Positions 55,768-64,000 of a DNA stretch of 64,000 bases are shown here, in pieces (the stretch's first letter is position 1; the number at the start of each line of letters is the position of its first letter). Source of the stretch: Termitomyces sp. T153 (lineage: Eukaryota; Basidiomycota; Agaricomycetes; Agaricales; Lyophyllaceae). Where the stretch lies: contig JACKQL020000021.1 in NCBI GenBank assembly GCA_018296165.2, positions 682,001 to 746,000 of the forward strand. Direction: 5' to 3'. The notes beneath the pieces are model-generated. The model did no database searches, was not told the DNA's origin, and worked only from the letters and a program-made list of their open reading frames with translations. Made by a program: the position numbers and the translations under genes.

Positions 55768-56033
55768 TCAATTACATAACCAGAAATTTCATGGCCAAGA
55801 ACGAGGGGTACGGGAAGTACTTGGCCATCAATGAACATAATGTCGGAATGGCAGACTAGGTCAACGCTATGAGCATCATGGTCCAAAATAGAGTAGCAAC
55901 CGTGCAGCATACCTCCACAAGCCGCTACCTGTAGTACCACCTGGCCTGGTCCGGCGGAAGGCACCAGATATTTGTCCTTCATTAAGAGTCGAGTCTCGCC
56001 AGGGTGATATTCGGCGGCAAGCATCATGGTCAT
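55768..56033 (-). pseudogene. Zinc-type alcohol dehydrogenase (MDR), 5' exons of a disrupted gene
   Basis: Exon 1 (55913-56033) and exon 2 (55768-55855) are separated by a 57-nt GT..AG intron that splits the CGVCHSD motif between Gly and Val. Start ATG at 56033. Residues GPGQVVLQVAACGVCHSD then PVPLVLGHEISGYVIE are the GroES-like N-terminal domain of zinc medium-chain dehydrogenases, with the catalytic-zinc Cys and His (GHE). Exon 2 ends in phase 2 at a GTAAGT donor. Intron 2 contains Gypsy E, and exon 3 on the far side runs into Gypsy D, so the Rossmann domain and most of the enzyme are missing. Normal CpG here. Divergent from the SDR gene. Confidence 0.85.
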
Positions 56034-56324
56034 CTGGAGGGTCTATCACTTGGTTGGAAATCACGGTATTTTCAGTATAAGGTCAAGACTCAAAGACAGC
56101 GTTCGAAGGAGATCTTCTGTTTGTGCGGGAAGAAGTAAATCAGAACGACTATCGACGCCCCCACTGCTCAACTAGTGACGTATCCGGAGATAGAGATTAG
56201 CCAGGGATCTACAGTTGCGGACAATTTCCCACAACGACAATTTCCGAGCCAGTGATCAGAAGTGATCCAGAAGGAAACCAGGCGTAAGTACGTTTCATAA
56301 TGATAGACCCCTTCGATTTACCCT

Positions 56325-56451
56325 TTATATTTATTGTTTGAGACACCCACTCTGCCAAGACCCGAGAATTACCCGATAGGCCCATGAAAATGAACATATT
56401 CTTCAAGATTCTGATGAGGGATGATGGAAGTTGAGGCCTAGGCCAATCGGA
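56325..56451 (-). repeat. Left arm of promoter inverted repeat
   Basis: Reads on the minus strand TTCATTTTCATGGGCCTATC and GGGTAATTCTCGGGTC, matching the right arm at 56603-56730. The best block is about 90 bp with few differences; weaker similarity continues outward. Confidence 0.8.
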
Positions 56452-56602
56452 TTCACACCTATGACTAGATAATATTCTAAGGATAAGGGTAAGTCAGGAG
56501 GGTCTATCCAATATGGAAACGTGCTGTAAAGGAAATGAGGTGGTTGTATTCCCGGATCATTTCCTGCTTTGTCTGATCTCATTTCGAATACATAATTAGG
56601 AA

Positions 56603-56730
56603 TCCAATTGACCTCTCGACTTCCATCACCTCGACTTCATCAGAATCTCGAAGAACTGTTCATTTTCATGGGCATATCGGGTAATTCTCGGGTCTCGGTA
56701 AGGAGTGGGTACATCATACAAACAAGTAAG
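56603..56730 (+). repeat. Right arm of promoter inverted repeat
   Basis: Contains TTCATTTTCATGGGCATATC and GGGTAATTCTCGGGTC. It lies about 240 bp upstream of the SDR start, as the left arm lies about 300 bp upstream of the dehydrogenase start, with a 151-bp spacer between the arms. Confidence 0.8.
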
Positions 56731-56902
56731 TCGAAAGGTGCTGTATTACGTAAAAAGCTCTGTCCTTTCCACACTGACACTTGGTGCAATGTCGTCCTCG
56801 GTGCATTTGAGATCAAAATAGATCAAAATTCTGCATATATACCGTGCCGATTTATGAGTCTGACATCCTGTATATTCTCTGGCCCTTTCTTATTTCTCGT
56901 AC

Positions 56903-56909
56903 TATAAAT
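56903..56909 (+). promoter_or_regulatory. TATA box of the SDR gene
   Basis: TATAAAT 58 bp before the ATG, followed by a pyrimidine-rich stretch (CCCCATTTCTTCTTC) usual at fungal transcription starts. Confidence 0.6.
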
Positions 56910-56966
56910 CACTTTCCAACCCCATTTCTTCTTCAACCAAGTAACAAGTGTTTGAACACCACTACG

Positions 56967-58293
56967 ATGCTTGCCTTCGACAGCAATATCAATGCCATCG
57001 ACGTCGCCAAGACCCTTTCTCCTGAGATCAGGGGCAAGAGGGGTAAGCCCTTCTCATCTATATTTGCAGTGTGGTAGTGAACGGTCTATCACGACCAGTG
57101 ATCGTCACTGGTGTCACTCTTGGTGGTCTTGGTGCTGAAGCTGCTCGTGTCCTGGCTTCCGAGGGTGCCGAAGTCGTACTTGCCGGACGTAGCGCTAACA
57201 AGTAAGGCGAGAACACTTTATACCAGATTGCTGTTGATTTAAAGTAACTCTGCGCGAAGGATCAAGGAGACTGCCGATGCTATCAAGGCTGAGTTCCCAC
57301 AGGCGAAGCTCAAGGAGCTTCTATTCGACTTGAATTCACAGGTTGCGATTCGCAAGTCCGCCGCTGAAGTTCATGCTTACGACGGACCCGTGGATGTTCT
57401 CATCCTTAATGCTGGAATTGTACGTGGAACTTCTGGTCGCAAGATCGTCTGGGCTCATCGCTTTTGGTAGATGGGTACACCTTATCAGAGGACCGAAGAA
57501 GGACTCGAATCCCAGTTCGGCAATAACCATATCGGCAACTTTCTCTTCGCCAACCTTGTCATTCCTAAGCTCCTTGAGGCCCCGGCTCCCCGTATCGTCT
57601 CAGTTTCATCTGTCGGTCACTTCTGGGGTCCCGTTAGGTTCGACAACATTGGCTTCGACGAGGGCAAGACCTACGACAAGTGGACTGCCTAGTATCTCAG
57701 TTTTCTCTGTGATCTCGAGACAGATGCTGACGCGTGACGTTCCTCCAGTGGCCAGAGCAAGACTGCTAACATTCTCTTCGCTGTTGAGCTCGCTGAGCGC
57801 TACAAAGATACCAAGCTGAAGGTCTTTTCAATCCATGTACGTAGAGCCCTCGATACACGCACAAATATGTAATTGCTGACCCAGTGTATTAGCCTGGAGG
57901 AGCTTCTACATCGCTGCATCAATACATGACGAAGGAGGACTATGAGAAGTTCTCTGATTACTACAATTCCGATGGCTCACCCAAGGGCGACTGGGTCCGT
58001 ACTGTCTCCCAGTCCACGGCCACGTATAATTTGTTTTTGATTCCGTTCTTTGTAGTCAGTGCTGATGATTCGCACAGTCATATCGTTGCTGGTTTTGACC
58101 CTTCCATTGCCGACAAGAGCGGTGCTTATCTCGTCGACTGCAAGGTATCCAATGAGCAGGCTGCCCCCTATGCCCTTGACAAGGTAAAATAGATACTGGC
58201 TAGATTGGGCAGCATCTGACACCCTGACATCTGCAGGAGAATGCCAAGAAGCTCTGGACTATCAGTGAGGATATTGTCGGCCAGAAGTTTTAA
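56967..58293 (+). CDS. Short-chain dehydrogenase/reductase, eight exons, intact
   Basis: NAD(P)-dependent oxidoreductase of the SDR superfamily, probably cytosolic; substrate unknown. Exons: 56967-57042, 57099-57201, 57260-57419, 57471-57691, 57749-57836, 57893-58023, 58078-58183, 58237-58293, all with GT..AG introns of about 50-60 nt and matching phases, total 942 nt (313 residues). Motifs: VIVTGVTLGGLGAEAARVLA (cofactor loop of the TGxxxGGLG type), DLNSQ, LILNAGI, HIGNFLFANL, IVSVSSVGHFW (catalytic Ser), YGQSKTANILF (catalytic Tyr and Lys, Tyr split by intron 4), HPGGASTSL, and a C-terminal PSIADKSGAYLVDCKV typical of WWOX/retinol-dehydrogenase-like fungal SDRs. Divergent to the broken alcohol dehydrogenase; normal CpG. 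Confidence 0.93.
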
Positions 58294-58489
58294 CAAGTTT
58301 TGGTCACAATCACCGTTTGAGGATGCTTTCTGAGATTGTGTATACCTACTCGAATATTTGTCCCCCATGTTTGAAAGGAATTACAGCCCGCTGATTGCGC
58401 CTTATTGTCATGTGTCGGGAAGCGAAATTACTTTTGCCATTTTTTGTATACAGTCTAGTAGCATTTTTGTAGAAGGATTTGTAATATGT

Positions 58490-58505
58490 GAGCGAGCGAG
58501 CGAGA
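58490..58505. repeat. Short GAGC microsatellite
   Basis: About four GAGC units (GAGCGAGCGAGCGAG) downstream of the SDR gene. Confidence 0.8.
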
Positions 58506-58589
58506 AATACAGTCAACTCCCTCAGAACCCATAGCTCTCGTAACTCATAAACTGCAATAATCCATAGATTTTTGGTTCTACCAAGCATG

Positions 58590-59290
58590 TTCGCAGGAGA
58601 TTATGGGTTACCCATGTACAAGGTTATCAAAGGGCAAGTGGGGTGGCATCCAAGGTTCAACATTGAGAGGAGAATCTACGGAAAATATTATAATTTCAGT
58701 GAAAAAGCCTCTTGAAACACTCAAAGCAGGCTTTGATCATCTCAAGAAACAGATCAAAACACGTCGAGATGATGTTCTGCACCGAATTTCACAGCATGAG
58801 GTCATTTCTCCTGCTGATGAGGATTGGTTGGACAACGAAAGAAACCTGACTGAGAGGATTGGTTGGACAACGAAGGAAACCTGACTGATGAGGAAAAGGT
58901 GATCGAACTTCTTGATAAGGCCTCGGATCAGGAGACTGTTGTAGGGGGAACTAGAAGAGTTCAATGGCGAGATAAAACAGGTTATTGGACCAGTGGAGAA
59001 AAGAAAGCATGTGTTAATCCAGCCAGTTTGAGTTACAGAGGTTTAATTTTCATTGACACATTACATTCTTAGGACCAGCAAATCACAATATTGTTGCACA
59101 GTCAGAGAAGAAGAAAGCAGCCCTGTTCACAGAAAAGGAAAATGCAAAACTCAAACAGAGGGTCAAGAATCTCAATTGGCACCATGCACAGGAAGAAAAA
59201 CTACTGAGTGTTGGAACAAGATCTATCTAAACCTCAGTTTGAAGCAGTCTTTGATTCTGGGATATCTTTCATCAAGAAGAGTGCAAAAAT
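58590..59290 (+). pseudogene. Pogo-like transposase N-terminus (probable), decayed
   Basis: A frame from about 58690 reads LKAGFDHLKKQIKTRRDDVL, HRISQHEVISPADEDWLDNE and, after a shift, LTDEEKVIELLDKASDQE. Near 59100-59200 another frame gives KKAALFTEKENAKLKQRVKN and LNWHHAQEE. From memory the last part resembles the N-terminal CENP-B/Tc5-type helix-turn-helix of fungal pogo-family transposases (TLxQRxxILxWHH). A 35-bp duplication breaks the frame. No DDE core follows. Uncertain without a search. Confidence 0.4.
58819..58888 (+). repeat. 35-bp tandem duplication in the transposase-like frame
   Basis: GAGGATTGGTTGGACAACGA begins at 58819 and again at 58854; each unit ends AACCTGACTGA. One substitution (A/G) separates the copies. 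The unit length is not a multiple of three, so it shifts the frame. Confidence 0.93.
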
Positions 59291-59389
59291 AAAATAAAAC
59301 ATATTGGGTTAAATTTTTAAGGGCTACTTGGGTGACCTATTTACTGCTTACTAATATTTCCAAACATTCACTGGCCATTTCCAAACATG

Positions 59390-59490
59390 GAGTCACCTTG
59401 ATAAGCTATGGTCTGTGCCTACAGCTCTTGCTTAGTCCCAGACTCAACCTCACTTTGTTTGGTTAGGTCTTTGTATTTTGTTCACTAACT
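59390..59490 (-). repeat. Sequence related to the Helitron 60-bp repeat, inverted
   Basis: The reverse complement contains TACAAAGACCTAACCAAACA, AAGTGAGGTTGAGTCTGGGA and GCAAGAGCTGTAGG, and GACCATAGCTTAT, matching 43891-43980. It is a single unit, probably the tail of a second, otherwise lost Helitron. Confidence 0.8.
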
Positions 59491-59569
59491 GTTGCTTTTC
59501 TCTTGCAATTCAATACTGAGATTTTATATATAAACCAATCATGTACAGTAGCTCAAAAAGCTGTCCCAA

Positions 59570-60857
59570 TGTAACAGAGCACCTGTTACTCATCCTTAGT
59601 TGTGCATCACTATATGTCAGGTTCCACTGACCATGGGGGCTCAGCTCAACTGGGTGAGCCCTTACTAGGTGGACATGATGTCCTGCACTTATAATCTAGT
59701 GCTCTGGGGTGGTCCAGACTTCAGACACTTGCAAGGATAAGTCAAGGGGAGCAGTCTGAGCAAGTCCAGAGTGGCCCAAGGAAGTCTAAGACCAGGTATG
59801 GTGGAGTTTGGGTTTAGAGGCACATCAGGCACAAGTCTGTAAGTGAATGTATAGACAGTGCAGCAAGCAGAGGCTTTGCAAGTGATGGGAGCAGAGCCAG
59901 AGTTTGATGGGGATCAATTAATGGTGATGGTTTCTGGGGCCAAGTGTAGGGCAAGGTCTGGAGTTAACTTATGAATGTTTGGAGGGTCATAACATATGCA
60001 TGGAGTTTGTAATGATGTCAGAGTTGAAAGGAACCTAGGAACAATAAAGGAACTGAGGCAAACAAGGCAAGATGGAGTTGAGATGAGACAGAGGCAAGAA
60101 TGAAATGGAAATGAGAGAGATATGAGACTGGAGATAGAAACAGAGAGAAGGCTGGGAGACATAACAAACACAGAACAAAAGAAGAAACAGTAACCAAGGT
60201 CATGCAGGTAATATCAAGACTAAGGTAACAGATGCTACTCTATGACTTATATACTAAATATTGGACCTCCCCCAGGGATTGAGGGTGCAACAGCAGGGCT
60301 TATTGGAGCCATGCAGGGTTGATGGGTGTCAATTCTGATCAGGTGGTGGGCCACAGTGATATTCTGATGGGGACTGATAGGAACATGGTCCACCCTGTAG
60401 TTGTCGGAGAGTTCTGGAGTGGTCATGTAGGTTGTGGGGGCAAGTTAGTGACATGTGCCTGGGTCAGGAGAGATGTTGGAGGGGCCTGTGGGCTTGGGAG
60501 GGGAAGGGAAAATGATGGGACCCACAGGGGATGCATGAGGGTTTGCTGTGGAAGTGTCAGAGTGAACTGGAGCAGGCACCATGGGTGGACAAGGGTTGTG
60601 GTGAGTCTGGAGGAACTCCAGGCAGGGCAGTTTGGAGAAGAGGGCTGGAGGTCTGGGAATGGGTCATGACACTATACTTATTGATGATTATTATATTATT
60701 ATTACATGGTAGCATCATGTGATGCTACCTATAAGTACAATTACTGTAATTATGTAAGGCAGCACCTTACTTCATACTTTGTAGACAGAATCAACAACTG
60801 GTTTTGACTTACAGAGTGTGAGCTGTAAGCTGTGCAAACCATAATGGAAACATTACA
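59570..60857 (+). repeat. LTR of Gypsy C short derivative, split by a solo LTR
   Basis: TGTAACAGAGCACC at 59570 to GGAAACATTACA at 60857, matching the Gypsy C LTR. Without the nested solo LTR (59615-60671 plus one TSD) it is about 226 bp. Confidence 0.88.
59615..60671 (-). mobile_element. Solo LTR family, copy 3, with CTATA TSD
   Basis: 1057 bp, TGTCA..TGACA ends, target duplication CTATA at 59610-59614 and 60672-60676. Matches copy 1 in reverse, including TATATAAG (about 60245). Low CpG, so older than copy 1. Inserted in a Gypsy C-type LTR, whose sequence continues on both sides. Confidence 0.93.
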
Positions 60858-61698
60858 TTTGTTTAGGTCAAACAAGCATTGATTCATTTGCAAAGCAGAA
60901 GCCAAACTTCTGAACAGAAGTTCACTGCCACTAGTTGCAATCAGAATGTTAAAAGGTTGAATGTTCACCTTCTTCAATGGACACTGTTGTAACCATGGAA
61001 TGTCAGGTCTTTGGGCCTCAATCTGAACCAGAGTTCAATAGAGCCCTGCAGAGTGCTCCACAGGAAATGTTGGATCTTGCCATGTTACACCATGGTGTAG
61101 GGAGAGAAAGTAGTGTGATGCCAGCAGTTACTCCCATTTGACCACTATTAGGCAGTCAGACATGTGTCACAACTGAGGGCACTCAAGTGCCCTCTACCCA
61201 GCTATACCCCAAGGTAGAGCCTGAAGATGCAGTGGTGATGGCAAGCAAAGGGGAAATCCCCTTGTATGTGCTCATAGTGTTGTGAGTGGAAGGTCTGAGA
61301 TCCTTCCAAATGACTATGGAAGATCATCATGACTCCTCTATGGTGGTGACTCTACTAAGGAGTAGTGATAAAGACTCTTACAGGGCCTATGGCACTATAC
61401 AATCATGAGCTGGGCCCATGCTGAGCATGAGAGCAGTAGAACTGTTAGCATTCATTGAAACAATTCCAGAGGATGTCAGAGACACCTCTGATACTGACAG
61501 TGGAACAAACGCAGGCAACATCCTCCATAGGAGGGTGCTGATGTTCTGGCAGAGTTAAGTTGAGGTCCCTAAGACCTCAACAAAGCAATGGTTAGCTACA
61601 AGGGTGGTTAAACATATAGCAATCCAGTGGTTGCTAGGTAAAAGAATTATCCCAACTGATCCTGTAAAGTTTATGGAACTTTACATACTCTTCCTGGC
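60858..61698 (+). other. Internal region of Gypsy C short derivative
   Basis: About 840 bp corresponding to the Gypsy C leader (42406-43200 plus about 30 bp left of Gypsy B). It shares FIETIPEDV, VEGLRSF and GKRIIPTDPVKFMELYI-type peptides. It ends at TTCCTGGC directly before a second LTR; gag, pol and integrase are missing. Confidence 0.75.
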
Positions 61699-61919
61699 TG
61701 TAATGGAGCATCTGTTATCTATCTTAGTGCATATTGTATAATATTGATTTACTTATTAATTCTATATGGTCACATCACATGATGCTACCTATCAAATACT
61801 TGTATTGTAATGATATAAGGCAGTGCCTTACTTCATACTTCATAGACAAGATCAATTGACTGGTTTTGATTTACAAGATGTGAACTATAAGCTGTGCAAA
61901 CCATAATGGAAACATTACA
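61699..61919 (+). repeat. Second LTR of Gypsy C short derivative, 221 bp
   Basis: TGTAATGGAGCATC to GGAAACATTACA. It is followed again by leader sequence (61920-62095), so the arrangement is LTR-leader-LTR-leader, as in a tandem or recombined element. Confidence 0.9.
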
Positions 61920-62095
61920 TTTTTTTAAAGTCAAATGAGCATTTCCTCATTTGCAAAAGCAAGAAGCTCAACTTCTAAAAAGAAGTTCACTGCCACTAGT
62001 TATGATCAAAACATCGAAATATATGTTCACCTTCCACAATGGCATGGTGGTGACTATGGAAGGTCAGGTATTTGGGCCTAGGTCCTGTCAGGTTT

Positions 62096-63070
62096 TGCTG
62101 ATGTGGGCTCAGCTTAACTGGGCAAATCCTTACTAGGTGGACATGACATCCTGCACTTATACCCTAGCATCCCAGAGAGGTCTAGATGTCAGATACTTGC
62201 AAGGATGAGTTAAGAGAAGTGGTCTGAGCAAGTCTGAGCAAGTCTGGGGAAGTCTGGGGAAGTCTAAGACAAGGTACAATGAGGGCCAAGCTTGGGGATT
62301 TCATCAGCCACAAGTCTGGGGTGGATACTGGGGTTGTAGGATGATTAAGAGGCATGCAAGCAATGGGAGCAGTACCAAAGTTTGATGGGGGATTGGATAG
62401 AGTTGATGGGTTTCAGGGCTAATTGTAGGACAAGTCTGGAGTTAGATATGAATGTACAGAGCCATAAATGTGTGAACAGAGATATGTACAGAGATTGGAA
62501 TGGAGTTAGAGTTGACAGGAAATCATGCAATGTGAAAGGAAATTGAGGCAGATGAGACAAGGACAAAATGGAATTGAAAGATATGAGATTAGAGGCAATG
62601 AGACAAAAGAAAGAAACAGAGACAAAACCAGAAACAAAATGTAACAAACACAGATGTAAGTAGGCAATATCAAAACTACTGTAGCAGATATTATGCTATG
62701 ACTTAAGTACTAACTATGGGAACTCCTCTGGAGATTGCAGGTCTGGCAGTGGGGCTTGTCAGAGCCACACAGGGTCAACAGGTGTCAGTTCTGATTAGTT
62801 GGTAGTCTACAGTGACACATTGGTGTGGGCCTGTGATGTATGTCATGGTTCAGGAAAGCATTCGGGATAACCAGGGGCTTAGTGGGGAGCAGGGAAGCAT
62901 TTGAATCAGCTAAGGAAGTGGCAGAGTTGACTGACAAAGCAGCAGAGTTTACTGGGGCAGGTGCCAGGGGTGGCCAAAGATTGGGGTGGGTTGAGGAGGC
63001 ATTGGCAGTATCCTGGAGAAGTGGGCTTTGCTTGGGGGAGGTCTGGAGGCCTGAGGATGGGTTGTGACCA
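62096..63070 (-). mobile_element. Solo LTR family, copy 4, no TSD
   Basis: Reverse-oriented match to copies 1-3 from GGTTGTGAC at about 63070 to TGTCAGG at 62096, about 975 bp. Left flank GGTCC and right flank CATCA or nearby do not match, and the Gypsy C leader cut at 62095 does not resume on the right. Contains 10-bp duplicated motifs (GAGCAAGTCT, GGGGAAGTCT) at about 62225-62265. Confidence 0.85.
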
Positions 63071-64000
63071 TCACAACTCCTTCTGCATCAAGACCCTTGA
63101 GGCATGGGGTACAAGTTGGGGGTGGGAGGAGGCATGGAAATTGAAGTCAGAGCAATATTGATCAATCTGCAGCCAGTGGCAGCAGCATGGGGAACAAAGT
63201 TGAAGCAAGGCTGCCACTTGTCAGGAAGTCCCTCCTAACTGATTAAAGGGGTTAGAACATACTCTGGTGCTTTCCAACTTTGCCTCCATATTTTCCTCTG
63301 CATCATCATCAGCTTCATCATTGTTGACCCCACTCCCTTTGAATGAGAACCATGTCAACTTTTGGGCCAAATACAAAGGTCAGTGAGAGGAATTTGACTA
63401 GTGCCAAGACCAGAGAAGGGTTGACTCAATGTATCAACATCATAAGTATGGTGGTGAATGTCAGGGCCAATTTACTGATTTTGACAGAGCTATTTGTAGT
63501 GGTGGCAGGTTTGTCCAGGTACTCCCCAGGCTCTAGCATCATCAGCACAGCCAGCCTCAGCACTATTGATATGTTTGTCAAGACAAAGCCTGGGGCCAGA
63601 GATAGTGCAGGTTGTTCCAGAGGCCCAGCAGGTTCCACAAGCAGAAATGATGCTGGAGAGGTTTGTAGTGGTTGAGTGGCTGCAGGGTTCCCCAACCTTG
63701 AAGTGGTGCCAGGTGGAGGCCCTGGTAAGTCATTGGGGTAACATTCCATGTTTCAGCTGAGACAGTCTCCAGTGTGCTCCCTACACTTGGTGTGAGGAAT
63801 GCTGTGAGTTTGAGGTGCTAGTAGCAGAGTTGCCCTGGGACTCCTCCATGTGCCTTCTATGTTGTATGAGGGATGAGAAGTGCCCTGTCTTATGGGAGTG
63901 GTGCATGGTGTGCATGACTGCAAAGTAGGGTCAGGAGCAGGCATGGGTGAGAGAGCAGCTTGGAGAGGGATGGAAGGGCAGAGTGTTAGAGGGCAGAGGT
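63071..64000. other. Unassigned sequence to window end
   Basis: No element recognised. Frames on both strands are Pro/Ser/Gly-rich (for example 63749-63426 minus) without a motif. Almost no CpG, so probably decayed repeat or gag-like DNA. Confidence 0.4.

Noticed and set aside
4426..58293. P450, ADH and SDR as parts of one biosynthetic cluster
   Set aside because: About 49 kb of transposons separates the P450 from the ADH/SDR pair and nothing shows common control. Possible but unsupported.
1..64000. Classical RIP (CpA to TpA) as cause of the decay
   Set aside because: Losses are seen at CpG with gain of TpG and CpA; CpA itself stays abundant, so RIP of the Neurospora type does not fit.

Overview
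The window looks like nuclear DNA of a filamentous fungus, most likely an agaricomycete basidiomycete with a repeat-rich genome. Two small gene islands carry genes with many introns of about 50-60 nt: a cytochrome P450 at 4.4-6.7 kb, and a divergent alcohol dehydrogenase / short-chain dehydrogenase pair at 55.7-58.3 kb. Nearly everything else is transposable-element sequence, much of it nested. There is no sign of a prokaryote, a virus, an RNA gene or a CRISPR array.

Layout. 1-4.1 kb: an old LINE on the minus strand with a 20-bp tandem repeat at its 5' end. 4.4-6.7 kb: an apparently intact P450 gene (minus). 7.0-9.1 kb: a transposase-like fragment and a decayed Ty1/Copia element (minus). 10.6-20.4 kb: a Gypsy chromovirus (element A, plus), interrupted by a 1.13-kb solo LTR and by a nearly complete 6.5-kb LINE; both have target-site duplications. 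20.4-24.2 kb: a second Gypsy copy (A', minus); 694 bp of it is repeated almost perfectly in inverted orientation in A. 24.2-26.6 kb: another copy of the solo-LTR family with its own insertion. 29.4-43.8 kb: a Helitron split by Gypsy C, which is itself split by full-length Gypsy B (both ends and the GTGGT duplication of B are readable). 45.5-50.1 kb: Gypsy D, 5'-truncated. 50.15-55.72 kb: Gypsy E, complete with two LTRs and a GGTAT duplication, sitting in a 57-nt intron of the alcohol dehydrogenase gene. 57.0-58.3 kb: an intact SDR gene. 58.6-63.1 kb: a pogo-like transposase fragment, a short LTR derivative of Gypsy C, and two more solo LTRs of the 1-kb family.

The strongest theme is CpG loss. 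Most elements have almost no CpG left, and the missing sites read as TpG or CpA, as expected for deamination of methylated CpG. The P450, the SDR pair, the young LINE and one solo LTR keep CpG. Element E is split: its right LTR has about 19 CpG sites and its left LTR about 1, although the two were identical at insertion. This suggests a sharp boundary of methylation or mutation near 55 kb, next to the surviving genes.

Two unrelated Gypsy families (A/B and C) have primer-binding regions complementary to their own LTR, as in the self-priming Tf1 class. The near-perfect inverted repeat at 19.75-23.12 kb would give a long double-stranded RNA if transcribed through. None of the retroelements appears autonomous now: stops, frameshifts and deletions inside reverse transcriptase are frequent.
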